This document shows positions 15,672-22,643 of a stretch of DNA of 26,402 nucleotides, piece by piece. This DNA is from a virus: positions 1 through 26,402 of IMG/VR virus record IMGVR_UViG_3300036760_000733; one strand, 5' to 3'. Position numbers and translations under genes: made by a program. The notes below the pieces were generated by a model, which had not been told where the DNA came from, did no database searches, and saw nothing but the letters and a program-made list of their open reading frames with translations. Position 1 is the first letter of the stretch, and every line of letters begins with the position of its first letter.

Positions 15672-16778
15672 ATGGCATCTTCTACATGGACTGGGGCGGG
15701 AGCAGACGCTAATTGGTCTACCAAAGAAAATTGGGTAGGTAATGTTGCTCCTGCTACTACAGGAGTAGATATAATATTTGACTCTAATTCGACAGCAAGA
15801 CTAAGCAATACAAATGATAGATGCACTAACGTAAATTCTATTACTCAAAGTGTCACCAATGCAGTAACAGTAAGCATAAGTGCAGGCATCGGAACAATGC
15901 AAATAAACGCAGGAATTACTCAAACATCAAATGGGTCCTCTATTACCGTAGGATCAACTTCTCGTGTCGTTCAATTAAATGGGAACCAAACATTTGCTTC
16001 GAATAAATCTTCTGGAAGTTTTCCTGTTAATGTTAATAATGTAGATCTTAATGGATATAATCTGACTCTTTCTGCAACTAATAATGCTAAAGCTATGGTA
16101 TCTAATATGTCCGGAACAGGAGATGTATCCGTGGGTCACACAGGAAATGCGAGCACAGAAATAAAGGGGACGATAACAGGTACTGGGACTATTACATATA
16201 CTAATGGATCAGGTAACCTTTTTGGATCAGGTACTACTATTAATTCATGTACAAAAAATATTATTATAAATAGTGGGGCAACTTTAACAGTGGGGAGAAT
16301 AACTACAACGGATACTACAAATACTTTTTCTGGAACAATGACTAATAATGGAACATTGTCTTTAGTGTCTTTTCCAACAACATTTAGTAAAGATTCTGGC
16401 ACTGTTTTGAACTCTGCAGGAACACTGAATTTTTATTTTAATGTAGAAATAGACGGCACCATGACTCCATATTTAGTAGCCTTAAACGCAGGCACGGCTA
16501 ATCTAACACTGTCCGGAAAAGTTAACATAGTAAAAAACATTGTAAATACAACTAATCTACCATATTACTCCAAATCTTTTTTAACATATACTGGTGCTCT
16601 AACGAATAACGGATTTTTGATTACTAATGCTTCTGATGGTACGACAATAACAGGTGCTACAGGTGCGGAGACTAAATACTCGTATAGTGTAGATACATCT
16701 ACTGCTGGAGTTATAAAAGGCAATTTTCTTAGAAGGAACGAATGTCAGCCAGTGATATCTCCTGGATGTGATTTCTGA
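15672..16778 (+). CDS. Autotransporter-passenger-like beta-repeat fibre protein
   Basis: A 368-residue protein with TTAGGAG just before ATG. The N-terminus (STWTGAGADANWSTKENWVG, then DIIFDSNS) is the signature opening of autotransporter-associated or large adhesin beta-helix repeats. The rest is Thr/Asn/Ser-rich with regular strands (GTGTITYTNGSGNLFGSGT, SGATLTVGRITT, NNGTLSL, AGTLNFYF), fitting a right-handed beta-helix. The gene is visibly more AT-rich than its neighbours and prefers A/T third positions, which suggests acquisition from another source. No transporter beta-barrel or signal peptide is present. It probably serves as a fibre or receptor-binding protein. The last 17 residues (RRNECQPVISPGCDF) contain two Cys. 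Confidence 0.6.
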   Translation: MASSTWTGAGADANWSTKENWVGNVAPATTGVDIIFDSNSTARLSNTNDRCTNVNSITQSVTNAVTVSISAGIGTMQINAGITQTSNGSSITVGSTSRVVQLNGNQTFASNKSSGSFPVNVNNVDLNGYNLTLSATNNAKAMVSNMSGTGDVSVGHTGNASTEIKGTITGTGTITYTNGSGNLFGSGTTINSCTKNIIINSGATLTVGRITTTDTTNTFSGTMTNNGTLSLVSFPTTFSKDSGTVLNSAGTLNFYFNVEIDGTMTPYLVALNAGTANLTLSGKVNIVKNIVNTTNLPYYSKSFLTYTGALTNNGFLITNASDGTTITGATGAETKYSYSVDTSTAGVIKGNFLRRNECQPVISPGCDF

Positions 16779-16900
16779 ACTACTGAGGTATATCATGAGT
16801 CAATACGGTACAGGCGGATACTCATAGATGATAAAAAGTCATGATCCGCCTACAGGCAGCCAATGCTATCAAAAAGATAAGATAACTAGGATATAATAAA
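16779..16900 (+). other. Intergenic region with a minicistron and hairpin
   Basis: This 122-base gap is unusually long for the operon. It has a GAGG-preceded ATG at 16795 encoding MSQYGTGGYS and stopping at 16825-16827. It also has an inverted repeat, AGGCGGAT at 16812-16819 with ATCCGCCT at 16844-16851. No T-run follows, so it is not an intrinsic terminator by eye. The segment ends in a TAGGA ribosome binding site for the next gene. Confidence 0.6.
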
Positions 16901-17785
16901 ATGTCAGTAACAATAGTATATGAGCCGTGTTATCCTATAGTGTCCGTGCTGGACGGATCCAGTGCAACATTTACTATTATAGCAACTGGCACATCCCTGC
17001 AGTATCAGTGGTACAAAAATACTGTATTGATCCCAGGAGAAACTGCATCCACGTATGTGACTCCATTGGTATATGTAGTACCTGATAATAAAAGTGAATA
17101 CTATTGTACAGTCACAGATACTATTACCATTCTCACATCATCGATGTATCAATTAAATGTGATGGACCGTGTACCCGTCCCTGACAGTGGTTATGGTACA
17201 ACGGAGTACGGATACGCTGCATATAAGTACGGGGAGGGCCCTGCTGAGCTGCATTACAATGTGCTAAAGAAATTATTCCCTATGACTAACGTCGAAGGGG
17301 TGCTCGACGACGATTTACACGTGGAAGGGAAGAATTTGGATGATGCGTATTACAACATAGGAGGATGGCCCGGTGCTCAGTTAGGGGATGGAGTACTCAC
17401 AGAGGTTTACCCCGACTCAGCTCATAAAACTCTATCGTCCTGGGAGAGAGTGTTTTCGCTCAGTGCGGGTACCCTTACTGATGCAGAACGTAGATTGCAG
17501 ATACAAGCTGCGATAGTAGCACGAGGAGGGTTATCGAGAGACTACTTTTCTTCTATAGCTGCTGCAATGGGATACTCAATTACTATAACCGAAGGAGTGG
17601 TAAACTTATTTAGAGTCGGCACGAGTGCTCCGCCTGCGACACTACTCCCTCACTCACTATTCGATCCAGCAGAATGCTATACATGGCATGTGACGGTGAC
17701 GGGAGTGGCGTCAGCGCCTATGTTAGAAGCTAAGTTCCAGCTTTTGAAACCAGCGTGGACAATAGTAGATTTCACATATGTATAG
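16901..17785 (+). CDS. Baseplate wedge protein (Mu gp48 / DUF2313-like) with N-terminal Ig-like domain
   Basis: A 294-residue protein. Residues about 5-88 form an Ig-like domain (YPIVSVLDGSSATFTIIATG, then LQYQWYKN with the core Trp, and EYYCTVTD with the core Tyr-x-Cys). Residues about 95-294 match the DUF2313/YmfQ family of Mu gp48: a Gly/Tyr linker (DSGYGTTEYGYAAYKYGEGP), a long helical segment with TLSSWERVFSL, LTDAERRLQIQAAIVARGGL, YFSSIAAAMGYSITI, then CYTWHVTV and a terminal LLKPAWTIVDF. This protein joins the gp47-like ring to the fibres. A surface-type Ig domain fused in front of it is unusual. Confidence 0.8.
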   Translation: MSVTIVYEPCYPIVSVLDGSSATFTIIATGTSLQYQWYKNTVLIPGETASTYVTPLVYVVPDNKSEYYCTVTDTITILTSSMYQLNVMDRVPVPDSGYGTTEYGYAAYKYGEGPAELHYNVLKKLFPMTNVEGVLDDDLHVEGKNLDDAYYNIGGWPGAQLGDGVLTEVYPDSAHKTLSSWERVFSLSAGTLTDAERRLQIQAAIVARGGLSRDYFSSIAAAMGYSITITEGVVNLFRVGTSAPPATLLPHSLFDPAECYTWHVTVTGVASAPMLEAKFQLLKPAWTIVDFTYV

Positions 17786-17794
17786 GAGGCTATC

Positions 17795-18016
17795 ATGGCA
17801 GCTAATTTGAAAATATCATCGCAAAAAGGCATCGAGACCGCTATAATGGCTATGGTGTCTATCGTAATAACAGAGGGTGTAGTAATAGGTCTTGGTAAAC
17901 TCGGGATACACGTAGACAGCGTAGAAATAAAAGTGGCTGTGATCTCATTACTGACGGGAGCACTCCAACTCGCTCACAACTGGTGGGATCATCACAAAAC
18001 TTCCGTGGCAAAATAA
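17795..18016 (+). CDS. Holin-like small membrane protein
   Basis: A 73-residue protein with a strong TAGGAGG site. Two hydrophobic segments (about 13-35 and 44-60) are separated by a short polar turn (GIHVDSVE). The C-terminal tail is basic and aromatic (HNWWDHHKTSVAK). This is the shape of a two-segment holin, which would form pores in the inner membrane at lysis. No endolysin is visible in the window, so the role is not confirmed by context, and another small membrane protein is possible. Confidence 0.5.
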   Translation: MAANLKISSQKGIETAIMAMVSIVITEGVVIGLGKLGIHVDSVEIKVAVISLLTGALQLAHNWWDHHKTSVAK

Positions 18017-18025
18017 GGAGACCCT

Positions 18026-18571
18026 ATGTCCAAGACAATTTTTTCTAACGGATCTTTTCTAACTCCAAATTTCGTACAGGCTATATATGGGCAGGGTGCT
18101 TCGGGAGGTCACGTCCATGATTCTACAGACGCAGATGGTCACTGTAAACAAATTGACCTCTCTGCCGAAGTTACGGGGACGCTACCGCTCAGCAAATTAC
18201 AAAACGGGTCCTTTATCAACCAGCCAGTAACCACTGTATCTAATCCTACTTTTTCCAATGGAGTGACTACAGACAGTAGTTTTTCAGTAGCACTAAAATG
18301 GTTTAGATTGCATGCGACGGGAGCTCAATACATAGGTGGCGATATTACGCTCACCTATAATGATGGGCAGTATTTCACGTTTTCAACAATTTTGGGTATG
18401 TCTGGTGTGAGACATTGCGCTAACGGATTCATGGGTACGCTAAATGGCTCTGGAGCGTATGATTTTGAGATAGTGTCAAATCTACTCACGGGGATAGTAA
18501 CATTCACGATATTACCAGTCACTGCTCCATTGTCATCGGACATATACGATATCGTAGTATTCCATACATAG
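18026..18571 (+). CDS. Tail fibre / appendage protein
   Basis: A 181-residue protein preceded by AAGGAG. Residues about 27-60 carry a motif common in phage fibres and collars (GGHVHDSTDADGHCKQIDLS, then AEVTGTLPLSKLQ). The remainder is strand-rich with aromatic residues (LKWFRLHATGAQYIGGDITL). Histidines in GGHVHD could bind a metal between trimer subunits; that is inference from similar fibre motifs. It is the last gene of the rightward operon, and its TAG ends one base before the stop codon of the convergent leftward gene. Confidence 0.6.
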   Translation: MSKTIFSNGSFLTPNFVQAIYGQGASGGHVHDSTDADGHCKQIDLSAEVTGTLPLSKLQNGSFINQPVTTVSNPTFSNGVTTDSSFSVALKWFRLHATGAQYIGGDITLTYNDGQYFTFSTILGMSGVRHCANGFMGTLNGSGAYDFEIVSNLLTGIVTFTILPVTAPLSSDIYDIVVFHT

Positions 18572-18572
18572 A

Positions 18573-18992
18573 TCAGGCAGATTCCTCGGATAGATAATTT
18601 TTCAGCATTACGTTATAAATTATCATCCCGGTGTATCCTACCGATTCGCCCATCAGTTTCATATGTAGAGTCTGTAGAGCTATAGATACGTTTACACCGG
18701 CGTTTCGTTTTATGTACGCTGAGTACGAGTCCACGCGCTCCTTTAGATCTATCGTATCGTCTATCGCTGCGTGCTCGTCTGGATTAGATATGAGCTGCTC
18801 TTTACGCCGCGCAGCCTTGTCTCGTTCGTTTTTTATAGGCCAGTAGAGGGCGGTAGTGACGTAGGTATCGAAAGAACCCTGGGAGGGATCAAATTTATCC
18901 AGCATACCTGATTTGCAAATGTATAAATAGAGGTCCGCTACTTTATCCTCAACTATTTCGCTCGCGATATGAGAGCCACATTTGTGACGCAC
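18573..18992 (-). CDS. Sigma-70 region 2-like protein (phage sigma-type regulator)
   Basis: The sequence DKVADLYLYICKSGMLDKFD, then PSQGSFDTYVTTALYWPIKN and ERDKAARR is the pattern of sigma-70 region 2, which binds core RNA polymerase and the -10 element. The remaining C-terminal half is helical without an obvious region 4. The first standard start is GTG 18992 with no clear Shine-Dalgarno. The frame is open further upstream to the preceding gene's TAA, and it reads DPEEFLRHNHDDLKRLV, which continues the expected first helix of region 2. The true start may therefore lie upstream at a non-standard codon. It could direct late transcription; this is inference. It is last in the leftward operon. 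Confidence 0.65.
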   Translation of the reverse strand: MRHKCGSHIASEIVEDKVADLYLYICKSGMLDKFDPSQGSFDTYVTTALYWPIKNERDKAARRKEQLISNPDEHAAIDDTIDLKERVDSYSAYIKRNAGVNVSIALQTLHMKLMGESVGYTGMIIYNVMLKNYLSEESA

Positions 18993-19070
18993 GAGTCTTT
19001 TTAAATCATCGTGGTTATGCCTGAGGAACTCCTCTGGATCCCGTGTAAAGTAGATTTTACTACCCCAGCG

Positions 19071-20078
19071 TTATAGTGTTTCTTGGATATACCTCATCAT
19101 CAGTTTTACTCTGTCATCGTATGAATGCCCTACAGCCAGTTTAGCAGCATGCTCGCAATGCTCTTTCCGCTCACAGTCGTGCGATAAATAGTATAGTATT
19201 AATGTTTTCAGATCGTCCGCATCTTTATACTGAGGCATAGAGTCTTTGAAGATCTCTGATTGTTCTTTACGCAGAGAGTCTGTGATTGTGAATGCCCCGA
19301 GTATAGCATTCTCATATAAGCGAGGACACAAGCTCTCCGCGGTTTTTGTGATGGATTTCATGTCAGTGACACCATCACATTGCCACTGAGAGTCTCGGTT
19401 TAAATGCAGGCATATTTTGGAGTTCAGGATATATTTGATATACTCTGAGTGGGGTAATACTTTCTCAATCCAAACAGCACGTATAGGAGCATTGACGGGA
19501 GTCTCACCCGCGGGGCCTATACCCAAAAATTTTATACGCTCCCCGAACAGAGGCATTATTTTTTCCAGTATTTCCCTCCGCGATGGGTAAAGACTCCCTA
19601 TAAAGCATACGTCACTCTGGTATTTTTGATCAGAGTGACGTGTGGCAGGGAGTGCGTGCTCATCGTAGGCTGTTGGTAGATATCGCACAGGCGGGTAGTC
19701 TTTATGCTCTCTCGCTACGACACGCTCGTTAGTGAGCACGAGGTCATACAGTGTCCTCCTATTTTTCCACATCCACCCACCCCATGGATCATCCACAGAG
19801 TATTGCATTCTTTTTATATGTTTGGGTATATTGAGCAGCACCCAGTCCGGGAGCTCGTTACAATTGATAAAGACTACGGCCCTATAATCTCTGTCTAACT
19901 GATTGAGGTACGAATGTATCATCCGTATACATACCTCATCAGAAAGTAAATGCCGTTGGTTGCTCCAATCATAGCTCTCACAAGCGATACCCGCGTGTAC
20001 CAGAGCGCTGTGTATGGCTAAAAAAACATCGTTTACAGAGTACGTCGCAACAGAATTCACCAATAAAATTTTACCCAT
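19071..20078 (-). CDS. CgeB-like glycosyltransferase (GT-B fold)
   Basis: A 335-residue protein matching the CgeB/Glyco_trans_1_2 family: YSVDDPWGGWMWKNRRTLYD (93-112), DLVLTNERVVAREHKDYPPV (112-131), LPTAYDEHALP (134-144), SDVCFIGSLYPSRREILEKI (155-174), and the C-terminal sugar-nucleotide region RLYENAILGAFTITDS (253-268). CgeB is known from spore-coat glycosylation in Bacillus, and relatives occur in polysaccharide and phage loci. The enzyme would be cytoplasmic. It overlaps the upstream glycosyltransferase by 8 bases, so the two are translationally linked. Substrate is unknown. Confidence 0.78.
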   Translation of the reverse strand: MGKILLVNSVATYSVNDVFLAIHSALVHAGIACESYDWSNQRHLLSDEVCIRMIHSYLNQLDRDYRAVVFINCNELPDWVLLNIPKHIKRMQYSVDDPWGGWMWKNRRTLYDLVLTNERVVAREHKDYPPVRYLPTAYDEHALPATRHSDQKYQSDVCFIGSLYPSRREILEKIMPLFGERIKFLGIGPAGETPVNAPIRAVWIEKVLPHSEYIKYILNSKICLHLNRDSQWQCDGVTDMKSITKTAESLCPRLYENAILGAFTITDSLRKEQSEIFKDSMPQYKDADDLKTLILYYLSHDCERKEHCEHAAKLAVGHSYDDRVKLMMRYIQETL

Positions 20079-20823
20079 GTATCCCGCCTATTTCCAGATA
20101 GGCTCTATCGTAGATGCAGTGCTCGTGCCAGTATGCTATGAGAGCTTCGTCCCCTCCATCTCTCCATAGTTTGTTGAGAGCTACCCATCCCTCTCCCATG
20201 TTTTTTATCTTTTCGGGAGATGCTGCGCCACTATATTTTTTCACTATTTGAGCAGGACTACGCTGCTCATAATGATAGAGACGTAGATCGTCTATTTGTA
20301 CGGATTTTGTCTCGTGATCCCAGTACCCCCAGTGATTCCCCTGGCAGACTCCCGTGAGCCCGGCGGTGCGTATGATAGCTTTATCATTAGTATATTTTTT
20401 AGACCAGGGGTCATGGTGTACTATTCGTTGTGTGACAGACGGATCGGCGGAGTCCCCGGTAGTAGCCCGCATGAACGTCCCGTGAGGATAGATTTGATTT
20501 ATACCATTCATTTCAGCTATAGCGCATGCTGCCCGCATGCTGCCCTCTAAAAACTCATCAGCATCGAGATTGACTGCCCAAGTGCACCCAAATGACCGTA
20601 GAGCATCATCCATCTCATACACCCATTTGCTTTGCATATAGTCCTGAGAGGCAATTTGTCGCACCATGATATGCGGTCTCCATGAGAGTAGCCTCTCCCA
20701 TGTCCCATCCCACGACCCGTTGTCAGACACGTATACCACGTCAAACCGTCGGACATGATACTCCAACCACTCGTCTATTACATCCATTTCGTTTTTACAT
20801 AGTAGTGTTAGTCCGATGCGCAT
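20071..20823 (-). CDS. GT-A glycosyltransferase (family 2 / GT92-like)
   Basis: A 250-residue protein with AAGGAG 8 bases before ATG. It shows CKNEMDVIDEWLEYHV (9-24), VYVSDNGSWDGTWERL (30-45) and the metal-binding AVNLDADEF (83-91), then HGTFMRATTGDS, a conserved-looking LTGVCQGNHWGYWD (about 155-168) and LYHYEQRS. This is the Glyco_tranf_2_4-type arrangement found in bacterial and phage sugar-transfer enzymes. It is soluble and lies between the CgeB-like gene and the radical-SAM-like gene, so the three probably act on the same substrate or pathway. Confidence 0.78.
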   Translation of the reverse strand: MRIGLTLLCKNEMDVIDEWLEYHVRRFDVVYVSDNGSWDGTWERLLSWRPHIMVRQIASQDYMQSKWVYEMDDALRSFGCTWAVNLDADEFLEGSMRAACAIAEMNGINQIYPHGTFMRATTGDSADPSVTQRIVHHDPWSKKYTNDKAIIRTAGLTGVCQGNHWGYWDHETKSVQIDDLRLYHYEQRSPAQIVKKYSGAASPEKIKNMGEGWVALNKLWRDGGDEALIAYWHEHCIYDRAYLEIGGIHG

Positions 20824-20827
20824 CTCA

Positions 20828-21514
20828 TCATCTCCTTATGCAGGGAGAGTGTACAGTACGGCATTTTTGGCAAAGAGGGATGTTTCCGAGCTCAGCCTCG
20901 CGGGCTGCCAATAGAAAATTATTGATTACAGTAGTGTGATCATGAGTAATGATGTTACCAATTTCTATTACACAATTATAATCAGTACAGCAGAGATGCA
21001 CCCGGCCCCACGCGTCCACAGCGAGCTCTATTGTTTTCGGTCGTATACATCCCCCGGGTTCGTTAGTATCACACCCATAGACGTCCATGCGACGATCGGG
21101 AGTCACCTGCTCTACGTGGCAATTAGGGAGCCCCTGAGTGATAGATTCCAATCTAGTCACATCCCCTGTACTATACGCGCTGACCGAAACCTGCTCGAAC
21201 AATGAGAGCCAATTTCTAGATGTCACATCTAATTGAGAGCCGTTGGTCCACAAAACATAACGCCACTCAGGATGATGCCTTATAAATTTTAGCATGCGAT
21301 CGAGCTCGAGCGTTGGCTCATTGTAATAATGGAACCCGATGAGCCCACTAAATCCTCGTAGTACGCACGCTTTAGTGAATTCTTCCATTACCACGTCGTC
21401 TATCATAATATTGTGTGGCATTATCCGAGATGAATTTGGGCACCACGGGTGTAACATGCTATAATTGCACTCCGGGGATATTTCATAGCACAGATATCTG
21501 AGATCCGCGATCAT
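20828..21514 (-). CDS. Radical-SAM-like protein with SPASM-type C-terminal cysteines
   Basis: A 228-residue protein. The N-terminus has EISPECNYSMLHPWCP (11-26), in which the usual CxxxCxxC cluster motif is replaced by C16-x8-C25 with another Cys at 9. GFHYYNEPTLELDRMLKFI (60-78) and VLWTNGSQL (87-95) follow the radical-SAM barrel pattern (strand, NEP, TNG). The C-terminal half has GCIRP, LAVDAWGRVHLCC (164-176), IGNI, and CQKC (215-218), as in SPASM-type auxiliary cluster regions. Radical-SAM enzymes modify proteins, sugars or RNA by radical chemistry. With only two or three N-terminal Cys, cluster binding should be checked. AAGGAG precedes the start. Substrate is unknown. Confidence 0.62.
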   Translation of the reverse strand: MIADLRYLCYEISPECNYSMLHPWCPNSSRIMPHNIMIDDVVMEEFTKACVLRGFSGLIGFHYYNEPTLELDRMLKFIRHHPEWRYVLWTNGSQLDVTSRNWLSLFEQVSVSAYSTGDVTRLESITQGLPNCHVEQVTPDRRMDVYGCDTNEPGGCIRPKTIELAVDAWGRVHLCCTDYNCVIEIGNIITHDHTTVINNFLLAAREAELGNIPLCQKCRTVHSPCIRR

Positions 21515-21532
21515 TTTTTACTCCTTAAACAT

Positions 21533-22051
21533 CTATCTCCTCACATAGATCTTAGTCCCACGCCCTACCCAGTGCACGTCGTCAAAACACAATGTAGACC
21601 AGTCCGACGACGGATAATAGATATCCGTCCCTCGGGAGTACTCAGCATCGTAGTTATCGATGAGCACGAGGTCTGCTCGGGTGCTCATGTATTCGGCAGC
21701 ATCCACACGACTGATGTCACAGCAGTCTATAAATGCTAACGTAAATTTCCTGTTTATCAGGTTTTTACATTCCGCCACGCACGTCACATCATACACCGAC
21801 GCGTTAGATAATTTTTTATCAATAAGAGCCTGTCGAGTTTTTACCGTCCACGATTTATTGTTATCCATGCTAATCACGTGATCACATCTCTGAGCTAAAA
21901 ATATAGTACTCCCTCCACACCCGAATTCTATTGCGCTCATAGATTTTGTAAGATAGCAATCGAGCCATGCCATAGATTCCGGTGTGATCCAAGGATACGC
22001 CAGCTCCAACGTTTTGTTTCCGGTGTAGTAGTCCGCCGGGATCATGATCAT
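21533..22051 (-). CDS. Class I SAM-dependent methyltransferase (small)
   Basis: A 172-residue protein with motif I IEFGCGGSTIFLAQ (41-54), an acidic loop after the next strand (VISMDNNKSW, 59-68), and the strands LAFIDCCDIS (105-114) and LVLIDNYDAE (128-137). This is the layout of Methyltransf_24-like and FkbM-like enzymes that methylate sugars or small molecules. No DNA-methyltransferase DPPY motif is seen. It starts by ATGA overlap with the upstream gene. Its place next to the radical-SAM-like and glycosyltransferase genes suggests sugar or fibre modification. Confidence 0.68.
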   Translation of the reverse strand: MIMIPADYYTGNKTLELAYPWITPESMAWLDCYLTKSMSAIEFGCGGSTIFLAQRCDHVISMDNNKSWTVKTRQALIDKKLSNASVYDVTCVAECKNLINRKFTLAFIDCCDISRVDAAEYMSTRADLVLIDNYDAEYSRGTDIYYPSSDWSTLCFDDVHWVGRGTKIYVRR

Positions 22052-22305
22052 AATTTAGTTACCTCGGGGGTGCTCTCGTTTATTATTTGAGCTCCAAACG
22101 CTCCCATCAGTTCGTCTGTGATTTTTTGTCGATCATATTTTATAGGGTATGAGTTTGCTATTTTATCGAGTACAAACAACATCATATGATTTAAAGGTAC
22201 GGTACCCCGCACGTATTTAAAATCCACCTGGACATCACGGTCAGCATCGTAGTACGCTATATCCCAGTCTCGATTTTTATCAGTGATTATGAGGCTGATT
22301 ATCAT
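22048..22305 (-). CDS. Hypothetical protein (85 aa)
   Basis: An alpha/beta protein with hydrophobic first strand (MIISLIITD), an acidic loop (YYDADRDVQVDFKYVRG) and a helix (MMLFVLDKIANSY). It is joined to both neighbours by ATGA overlaps, which argues that it is translated. I do not recognise the family. Confidence 0.6.
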   Translation of the reverse strand: MIISLIITDKNRDWDIAYYDADRDVQVDFKYVRGTVPLNHMMLFVLDKIANSYPIKYDRQKITDELMGAFGAQIINESTPEVTKL

Positions 22306-22643
22306 TCTGAAACCCTTTCTATCAGCACTCGCACTCCGTTGTATGTGAACTCGAACCTGCTGATACGGAATTTTTTTATCAGTTGATAGCTCTCTAAAAG
22401 TAACTCGGAATCATCCTGTGATAAGTCCGGGATAGAATCTTTTATCAGCTGAGTTTTCATAGACTCTTTTGTGATGGGGAATTTCTGATGTATGTCGATT
22501 GAAGGTGTAGGCAGTCTGCAGTCGGGACACTTTTTTTGCAGGCCGTGAGTAGGCAAGAATTTTTTGGTGCAGGTTATGCAGTCGCGCTCTGATAGCAGAG
22601 GGGCGTCCGATTTTGGTTTGTCATATCCGTGGATGATTGCCAT
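22302..22643 (-). CDS. Zinc-ribbon hypothetical protein
   Basis: A 113-residue protein. I placed the start at ATG 22643 (MAIIHGYDK), which has AGGAG 6 bases upstream. A longer frame to 22682 adds 13 basic residues with no better site. Two CxxC pairs (CITC and CPDC, about residues 22-41) form a likely zinc ribbon. The rest is helical, ending in a strand pair (RFEFTYNGVRVLIERV). Its first 70 bases overlap the end of the upstream zinc-ribbon gene in another frame. It may bind nucleic acid; this is unproven. Confidence 0.6.
   Translation of the reverse strand: MAIIHGYDKPKSDAPLLSERDCITCTKKFLPTHGLQKKCPDCRLPTPSIDIHQKFPITKESMKTQLIKDSIPDLSQDDSELLLESYQLIKKFRISRFEFTYNGVRVLIERVSE

Noticed and set aside
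7498-16778. Diversity-generating retroelement near the fibre genes
   Set aside because: No reverse transcriptase and no template/variable repeat pair with adenine-specific differences was seen; the repeats found are tandem and coding.
16812-16851. Inverted repeat as a rho-independent terminator
   Set aside because: The stem is good, but no T-run follows on the plus strand and the operon continues 50 bases downstream.
16892-16897. TATAAT as a -10 promoter element before the gp48-like gene
   Set aside because: It lies only 3 bases before the ATG and has no -35-like sequence at a suitable distance.
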